Part shown: piece after piece, positions 59,303 to 64,000 of the stretch
Layout of the letters: every line of letters starts with the position of its first letter
How positions within the stretch are numbered: the first letter of the stretch is position 1
Assembly: GCF_012927245.1 (NCBI RefSeq)
Contig: NZ_JABBGE010000002.1
Span: 713,378 to 777,377 of the forward strand
Direction: 5' to 3'
From: Streptomyces sp. R302
Lineage (GTDB): Bacteria > Actinomycetota > Actinomycetes > Streptomycetales > Streptomycetaceae
Length of the DNA: 64,000 nt
Notes under the pieces: model-generated
Told to the model about the DNA's origin: nothing
The model's database searches: none
The model's input: only the letters and a program-made list of their open reading frames with translations
Translations under genes and position numbers: made by a program

Positions 59303-60154
59303 TCAGCCCGTCGCCCGCAGGTGGACGATGTCGCCCGCGCCGACCGCCTCCGTGCCGCCGCCCTCGGTGGCGACGACCAGGCGCCCGTCGCCGTCCAGGG
59401 AGACCGCCTCGCCCTCCAGCATCCGCTCGCCCGGCAGGTCGGCGCGGATCCGCCGGCCGAGGGTGGAGCAGTGGTCCTTGTACGCCGCCAGGACCCCGGA
59501 GGCCTCGGGGTCGCCGTCGGCCCGCACCCAGGCGCCGTACCAGTCGGCGAGGGAGCGCAGGACGGCCCGCAGCAGGGTGTCGCGGTCGGTGGAGACGGCG
59601 CCGGCGAGCAGCAGCGAGCCGGCCGTGGGGACGGGCAGCTCGTCGGCGCGCAGCGAGACGTTGATGCCGAGCCCGACGACGATCCCGTCCTCGCCGGCCC
59701 GCTCGGCGAGGATCCCGCCGGCCTTCCGCTCCTCGCCGTCGACCGTGGCGAGCAGGTCGTTGGGCCACTTGAGGGAGAGGTCGACGCCCGCCGCCTTGAC
59801 GAGGCCGGTGGCGGCGGCCACGCCGGTGAGCAGCGGCAGCCAGCCGAGGCGGTGCGCGGGCACGTCGGGCTTGAGGAGGACGGAGAGGAAGAGCCCGGAG
59901 CGCGCGGGGGCGCTCCAGCTGCGGTCGAGCCGGCCCCGGCCGGAGGTCTGCTCCTCGGCGACGAGCACGGCCCCGTCGGGCAGTTCGCCCGCCCGCGCGG
60001 CCAGATCGGAGTTGGTCGACCCGGTGCTCGCGACCACGTCGAGCGAGCTCCACAGCCCGTCCGGAAGGAGGAGGGCCCGGCGCAGGACGGAGGGGTTGAG
60101 CGGGGGCCGGTCGAGGTCGGACCAGCGACCGCCGGAGGCGTGGGAGGACGTCAT
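59303..60154 (-). CDS. birA: biotin--[acetyl-CoA carboxylase] ligase
   Basis: A 283-residue BirA without the N-terminal DNA-binding domain (monofunctional). VVASTGSTNSDLAARA and the biotinyl-AMP loop TSGRGRLDRSW are followed by LSLKWPNDLL (catalytic Lys), KAGGILAE and VVGLGINVSL. It biotinylates the carrier domain of acyl-CoA carboxylases. It is divergent from pccB, in keeping with its substrate: the alpha subunit gene lies at the right edge. Confidence 0.95.
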   Translation of the reverse strand: MTSSHASGGRWSDLDRPPLNPSVLRRALLLPDGLWSSLDVVASTGSTNSDLAARAGELPDGAVLVAEEQTSGRGRLDRSWSAPARSGLFLSVLLKPDVPAHRLGWLPLLTGVAAATGLVKAAGVDLSLKWPNDLLATVDGEERKAGGILAERAGEDGIVVGLGINVSLRADELPVPTAGSLLLAGAVSTDRDTLLRAVLRSLADWYGAWVRADGDPEASGVLAAYKDHCSTLGRRIRADLPGERMLEGEAVSLDGDGRLVVATEGGGTEAVGAGDIVHLRATG

Positions 60155-60288
60155 GCAAGCCAGAGTAGGTGTGGCAAAGACCGCAGTGCCGAACCGTATC
60201 GCCGTCGATACCCTACGGATCAGTAGGCCTTCAGTAGCCCATTCGCAGTCAACGAACCCCCCGTGACCAGGCAGGGAGCCGCATCCCG

Positions 60289-61893
60289 ATGTCCGAGCCG
60301 GCAGAGCAGTACGAGACCGACATTCACACGACCGCGGGCAAGATCGCGGACCTCAGGCGCCGTATCGACGAGGCCACGCACGCCGGTTCGGAACGGGCGG
60401 TCGAGAAGCAGCACGCGAAGGGGAAGCTGACCGCGCGCGAGCGGATCGCCCTGCTGCTCGACGAGGGCTCCTTCGTGGAGCTGGACGAGCTGGCCCGGCA
60501 CCGGTCGACCAACTTCGGCCTGGAGAAGAACCGGCCGTACGGCGACGGCGTCGTCACCGGCTACGGCACCGTGGACGGGCGTCCGGTGGCCGTGTTCTCG
60601 CAGGACTTCACGGTCTTCGGCGGGGCGCTCGGCGAGACGTACGGCCAGAAGATCATCAAGGTGATGGACTTCGCGCTGAAGACCGGCTGCCCGGTCGTCG
60701 GCATCAACGACTCCGGCGGCGCCCGCATCCAGGAGGGCGTGAGCGCGCTCGGGATGTACGGCGAGATCTTCCGCCGCAACACCCACGCCTCCGGGGTGAT
60801 CCCGCAGATCTCCCTGGTCGTGGGCCCCTGCGCGGGCGGCGCGGTGTACTCCCCCGCGATCACCGACTTCACGGTGATGGTGGACCAGACCTCGCACATG
60901 TTCATCACGGGTCCGGACGTCATCAAGACGGTGACCGGCGAGGACGTGGGCTTCGAGGAGCTGGGCGGCGCCCGGACGCACAACGCGACCTCGGGCGTGG
61001 CGCACCACATGGCGGGGGACGAGAAGGACGCCGTCGAGTACGTGAAGCAGCTGCTGTCGTACCTGCCGTCGAACAACCTCTCGGAGGCGCCGGCCTTCCC
61101 GGAGACGGCGGAGACCGAGGTGTCGGGCGAGGACCTGGAGCTCGACACGCTGATCCCGGACTCGGCGAACCAGCCGTACGACATGCACAAGGTCATCGAG
61201 CACGTCGTGGACGACGGCGAGTTCCTGGAGACGCAGGCGCTCTTCGCGCCGAACATCCTGACCGGCTTCGGCCGGGTGGAGGGCTTCCCGGTCGGCATCG
61301 TCGCCAACCAGCCGATGCAGTTCGCCGGCTGCCTGGACATCGACGCCTCCGAGAAGGCCGCGCGGTTCGTGCGGACCTGCGACGCCTTCAACATCCCGGT
61401 CCTCACCTTCGTGGACGTGCCGGGCTTCCTGCCGGGCGTGGACCAGGAGTACGGCGGCATCATCCGGCGCGGCGCGAAGCTGATCTACGCGTACGCCGAG
61501 GCGACCGTCCCGCTGATCACGGTCATCACCCGGAAGGCCTTCGGCGGCGCGTACGACGTCATGGGCTCCAAGCACCTGGGCGCCGACCTGAACCTCGCGT
61601 GGCCGACGGCGCAGATCGCGGTCATGGGCGCGCAGGGCGCCGTCAACATCCTGCACCGCCGCACGATCGCCGAGGCGGAGGCCGACGGCGAGGACGTCGA
61701 GGCGGTGCGGGCGCGGCTGATCCAGGAGTACGAGGACACCCTGCTCAACCCGTACATCGCGGCCGAGCGCGGTTACATCGACGGGGTGATCCTGCCCTCC
61801 GAGACCCGGCCGCAGATCGTCAAGGGTCTGCGTCAGCTGCGGACGAAGCGGGAATCCCTGCCCCCGAAGAAGCACGGCAACATCCCGCTCTAG
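60289..61893 (+). CDS. pccB: acyl-CoA (propionyl-CoA) carboxylase beta subunit
   Basis: A 534-residue carboxyltransferase. The N-terminal domain has [20 protein letters not shown] and [20 protein letters not shown], and the C-terminal domain has [20 protein letters not shown] and [18 protein letters not shown]. The latter forms the acyl-CoA oxyanion hole. It moves carboxyl from biotin to propionyl- or acetyl-CoA, supplying methylmalonyl- or malonyl-CoA for polyketides. An Asp rather than Cys or Ile at the key specificity position (GSKHLGAD region) is consistent with PccB but not proven by eye. Followed by the epsilon subunit gene. Confidence 0.95.
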   Translation: MSEPAEQYETDIHTTAGKIADLRRRIDEATHAGSERAVEKQHAKGKLTARERIALLLDEGSFVELDELARHRSTNFGLEKNRPYGDGVVTGYGTVDGRPVAVFSQDFTVFGGALGETYGQKIIKVMDFALKTGCPVVGINDSGGARIQEGVSALGMYGEIFRRNTHASGVIPQISLVVGPCAGGAVYSPAITDFTVMVDQTSHMFITGPDVIKTVTGEDVGFEELGGARTHNATSGVAHHMAGDEKDAVEYVKQLLSYLPSNNLSEAPAFPETAETEVSGEDLELDTLIPDSANQPYDMHKVIEHVVDDGEFLETQALFAPNILTGFGRVEGFPVGIVANQPMQFAGCLDIDASEKAARFVRTCDAFNIPVLTFVDVPGFLPGVDQEYGGIIRRGAKLIYAYAEATVPLITVITRKAFGGAYDVMGSKHLGADLNLAWPTAQIAVMGAQGAVNILHRRTIAEAEADGEDVEAVRARLIQEYEDTLLNPYIAAERGYIDGVILPSETRPQIVKGLRQLRTKRESLPPKKHGNIPL

Positions 61894-61913
61894 CCCACGG
61901 GAGGGACAGCACG

Positions 61914-62126
61914 ATGATCAAGGTCGTACGAGGCAACCCGACGCCCGAGGAGCTGGCCGCCGCACTGGCGGTGGTCCAGGCCCGGGCCGCGGCCACGGCG
62001 GCGGCTGCCGCCTCGGGTCTCGGCCCGGCGGTACCGGAGGGCTGGTCGGACCCGTCACGCATCGCCCGCTCGACCCGGCCCCGGCCGGGCCCGCGGGCCT
62101 GGGCCCGGTCCTACTGGCCGGTCTGA
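61914..62126 (+). CDS. accE: acyl-CoA carboxylase epsilon subunit
   Basis: A 70-residue protein beginning IKVVRGNPTPEELAAALAVV, the typical AccE/PccE start, and ending with SDPSRIARSTRPRPG and RAWARSYWPV. It stabilises the beta-alpha holoenzyme in actinobacteria. The ATG at 61914 follows GGGAGGGA, 20 bp after pccB, so the two are co-transcribed. Confidence 0.93.
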   Translation: MIKVVRGNPTPEELAAALAVVQARAAATAAAAASGLGPAVPEGWSDPSRIARSTRPRPGPRAWARSYWPV

Positions 62127-62251
62127 GGAACATGAAGTGAGCGGTACGGCGTGAGGCCGAGGCCGGGCCCCTTGTGCGGGGGGTCCGGCCTCCGGCGTAC
62201 GCGCTCCGCCGCCGCCCCCTGGGCCGTCCCGCGACCGTCCCCGGGGCCGGT

Positions 62252-62267
62252 TGAGTATCCGTACTCA
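62252..62267. promoter_or_regulatory. TGAGTA-N4-TACTCA palindrome
   Basis: A perfect 6-bp dyad with 4-bp spacer lies 35 bp upstream of the 42-codon membrane-protein gene, within promoter distance. Candidate operator. Confidence 0.45.
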
Positions 62268-62301
62268 GGCGTTCCGGGCCGCCCGGCAGCAGGATCGGGG
62301 C

Positions 62302-62430
62302 ATGCTGTGGTCCGACCCGGAGAACAAGACGCCGAAGTTCCTGCGCGAGGCACAGGCCATGATGCGCAGGTCCGGTGTGATCCTGGCGCTTGCCATGGTC
62401 GTCCTGATGCTCGTCGTGGGCGGGCGCTGA
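62302..62430 (+). CDS. 42-residue membrane protein
   Basis: A very small gene: a charged N-terminus ([20 protein letters not shown]) and one hydrophobic helix ([18 protein letters not shown]). The ATG at 62302 is preceded by AGGATCGGGG, and the stop lies 13 bp before maf. The composition and ribosome site support a real gene, probably conserved between accE and maf in streptomycetes. Function unknown. Confidence 0.7.
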   Translation: MLWSDPENKTPKFLREAQAMMRRSGVILALAMVVLMLVVGGR

Positions 62431-62443
62431 GTACGCTGCCCCC

Positions 62444-63067
62444 ATGACTGCTGATCACCCGGGCGGCACGCCCCGCCGGCTCGTCCTCGCCTCCGCCTCC
62501 CCCGCCCGGCTCGGTCTGCTCCGCCAGGCCGGTCTCGCGCCCGAGGTGATCGTCAGCGGGGTGGACGAGTCCAAGGTCCACGCCCCCACCCCGGCCGAGC
62601 TGGCCCTGGCGCTCGCGGAGGCCAAGGCGGCGCACGTGGCGGCCCGCCCGGAGGCGAGCGGCGCGCTGGTGATCGGCTGCGACTCCGTGCTCGAATTCGA
62701 CGGCCGGGCGCTGGGCAAGCCCGCCGACGCCACCGAGGCCACCGCCCGCTGGAAGGAGATGCGCGGCCGGGTCGGCATCCTCCAGACGGGTCACTGCGTG
62801 TACGACACGCGGGCCAAGCGGTACGAGTCGGCGACGGCCTCGACGGTGGTGCGGTTCGGCGAGCCGACGGACGCGGAGGTCGCGGCGTACGTGGCGAGCG
62901 GCGAACCGCTGCACGTGGCGGGCGCGTTCACGCTGGACGGCCGCTCGGCGCCGTTCATCGACGGCATCGACGGCGATCCCGGCAATGTGATCGGCCTGTC
63001 GCTGCCGCTGCTGCGCCGGCTCCTCGCCAAGCTGGACGTGGGGATCACCGAGCTCTGGAGCGCCTGA
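62444..63067 (+). CDS. maf: Maf-family nucleoside triphosphate pyrophosphatase
   Basis: A 207-residue protein with [19 protein letters not shown], the [20 protein letters not shown] active-site stretch and [20 protein letters not shown]. Maf proteins hydrolyse non-canonical or modified nucleoside triphosphates and have been linked to septum formation. The first Glu-Lys pair region matches the family; length normal. Confidence 0.93.
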   Translation: MTADHPGGTPRRLVLASASPARLGLLRQAGLAPEVIVSGVDESKVHAPTPAELALALAEAKAAHVAARPEASGALVIGCDSVLEFDGRALGKPADATEATARWKEMRGRVGILQTGHCVYDTRAKRYESATASTVVRFGEPTDAEVAAYVASGEPLHVAGAFTLDGRSAPFIDGIDGDPGNVIGLSLPLLRRLLAKLDVGITELWSA

Positions 63068-63074
63068 GCCTCCG

Positions 63075-63512
63075 TCAGGCCTCCGCCGGCTCCGGGGCCT
63101 TGGACGGTTCCGGGGCCGCGCTCTCCTTCCCGTACATGACCAGGGTGAGCACGACGAGCCCGACGACGGTCATGAGGAAGGCGAAGGCGCCCCAGCCGAT
63201 CAGGCCGACGGCGACCGCGCCGAGGACCCCGTGGACGACCGCGCAGCCGATGAGCAGACCCCGGCCGAAGCGGCCGGGGCGGCGGTCGCGGACCCCCGCG
63301 ACCAGGGCGACGAGGGAGCAGAGCGCGAGGGCGGCGCCGGAGCCGATGCCGAGGGCCCAGGTGCCGGTGACCATGTGGTCGGGGTCGAGTCCGTCGAGGG
63401 ACATCGACTGGGCCTCCACGAAACGGGCCATGATCGCGTTGAGGCCGACGATGGCCGGCGCCTCCACCAGGAGCACGGCGGCCGTGACGAGTGCGATCGG
63501 TCTGCGGGCCAC
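63075..63512 (-). CDS. four-helix membrane protein
   Basis: A 145-residue protein with four hydrophobic helices (ALVTAAVLLVEAPAIVGLNA, ALGIGSGAALALCSLVALVA, LLIGCAVVHGVLGAVAVGLI and FAFLMTVVGLVVLTLVMYG) and a Pro/Glu/Ala-rich tail. The GTG at 63512 has AGGGGG 8 nt upstream; the open frame extends further left without similar support. Appears conserved beside accA2 and maf; function unknown. Confidence 0.75.
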   Translation of the reverse strand: MARRPIALVTAAVLLVEAPAIVGLNAIMARFVEAQSMSLDGLDPDHMVTGTWALGIGSGAALALCSLVALVAGVRDRRPGRFGRGLLIGCAVVHGVLGAVAVGLIGWGAFAFLMTVVGLVVLTLVMYGKESAAPEPSKAPEPAEA

Positions 63513-63885
63513 CTCGGCCACCCCCTGGATTCGCCTGTTACCGACAGTACGGTCGACAGCGCGAAGGCTACTGGCCAGTAAAGGTCCGGACAAGAGTGTG
63601 CGCAGCATGGCCGAAGGCCGACGTTCCGGCAAAGAATCATTGCGCCATTCGTAGGGACTCCACAAAGAAACCCGAATGGCGACTGGCTCCATGAACAGAG
63701 ACCTGCGCCACACCTCGGAGCTACTGTGCCGTAAAGGAACCCTGCGTACCGTGGTGCGACAAGGGATTTCACGACCCGAGGAAACCTCGAGCCGCCCTCT
63801 ATGTGGGCAAGCTCACCACGGGACACGGGTCGAGGGGCCGTGTCGGTAGTCCCTAAACTCAGCTTGTTTCAAGGAGGGAGCCATC
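63513..63885. other. divergent promoter region upstream of accA2
   Basis: About 370 bp with no supported gene. It holds a perfect 12-bp palindrome at 63569-63580 and a strong AAGGAGGGAG ribosome site at 63871-63880 for accA2. Confidence 0.55.
63569..63580. promoter_or_regulatory. TACTGGCCAGTA palindrome
   Basis: A perfect 12-bp palindrome, 57 bp upstream of the divergent membrane-protein gene and about 305 bp upstream of accA2. It looks like the operator of a dimeric (TetR-type) regulator. Confidence 0.45.
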
Positions 63886-64000
63886 GTGCGCAAGGTGCTC
63901 ATCGCCAACCGTGGCGAAATCGCTGTTCGTGTCGCCCGTGCCTGCCGGGATGCCGGGATCGCGAGCGTAGCCGTCTACGCCGATCCGGACCGGGACGCTC
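63886..64000 (+). CDS. accA2: acyl-CoA carboxylase alpha subunit, biotin carboxylase/BCCP (3' partial)
   Basis: Thirty-eight codons before the window ends read [20 protein letters not shown] and then [12 protein letters not shown], the start of actinobacterial biotin carboxylase-BCCP alpha subunits. The GTG start lies 5 nt after AAGGAGGGAG. It carries biotin attached by BirA and works with PccB and AccE encoded to its left. Confidence 0.93.
   Translation, partial: MRKVLIANRGEIAVRVARACRDAGIASVAVYADPDRDA

Overview
The window is very GC-rich, uses codons strongly biased to G/C in third position, starts many genes with GTG or TTG, and carries chaplin, rodlin, mycothiol and LAxTG-anchored proteins. 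Together these point to a Streptomyces chromosome. From about 35 kb onward the genes (mca, greA, msrA, metB, ilvA, an L,D-transpeptidase, hutH, a GGDEF protein, cya, birA, pccB, accE, maf, accA2) look like the conserved streptomycete core. The first 35 kb is more variable. Identifications are by reading the sequence; no database search was possible.

Layout. 1-9.9 kb: an exopolysaccharide cluster with a Wzy/O-antigen-ligase-like polymerase (cut by the window edge), a MurJ-type flippase, a polysaccharide deacetylase, a GT4 glycosyltransferase, a Wzz-like chain-length protein, a CelD/BioF2-type GNAT enzyme, a secreted GH26 hydrolase with long VDP and EPKP repeats, an ATP-grasp ligase and a broken flavoprotein. 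9.9-13.4 kb: aerial-surface genes, namely one short chaplin, three rodlins (two divergent) and an LCP ligase. 13.4-21.5 kb: a DUF255/YyaL protein, a Uma2 nuclease relic, and a four-gene overlapping operon (binding protein, permease, ATPase, and a TIM-barrel/sucrase-ferredoxin fusion) behind a cobalamin riboswitch.

21.5-33.45 kb: the most interesting part, a compact divergent ten-gene cluster that I do not recognise as any described pathway. The minus-strand operon encodes a heme-oxygenase-like diiron oxygenase (HDO), two ATP-grasp ligases, a pentein (arginine deiminase/amidinotransferase-like) enzyme and an EamA exporter. The plus-strand operon encodes a third ATP-grasp ligase, an MFS exporter, a TPR protein with a TTA codon, a SAM methyltransferase with an extra N-terminal domain, and a DszC/VlmH-type flavin monooxygenase. 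There is no NRPS, PKS or RiPP precursor. The simplest reading is an NRPS-independent small peptide, possibly arginine-derived and N-oxidised. The shared control region holds a consensus-like promoter that would give a leaderless mRNA, a perfect Crp-type palindrome and further inverted repeats. An adenylate cyclase gene lies 30 kb away in the same window.

33.6-64 kb: a phosphopantetheinyl transferase/metallophosphoesterase pair; the mycothiol amidase operon; greA; methionine and isoleucine enzymes; a DrrAB-type ABC exporter; a small sigma-like factor with a membrane partner; a WXG100-like three-gene module with a lipoprotein; and finally the acyl-CoA carboxylase region, where birA diverges from pccB-accE and the biotin-carboxylase subunit gene accA2 runs off the right edge.
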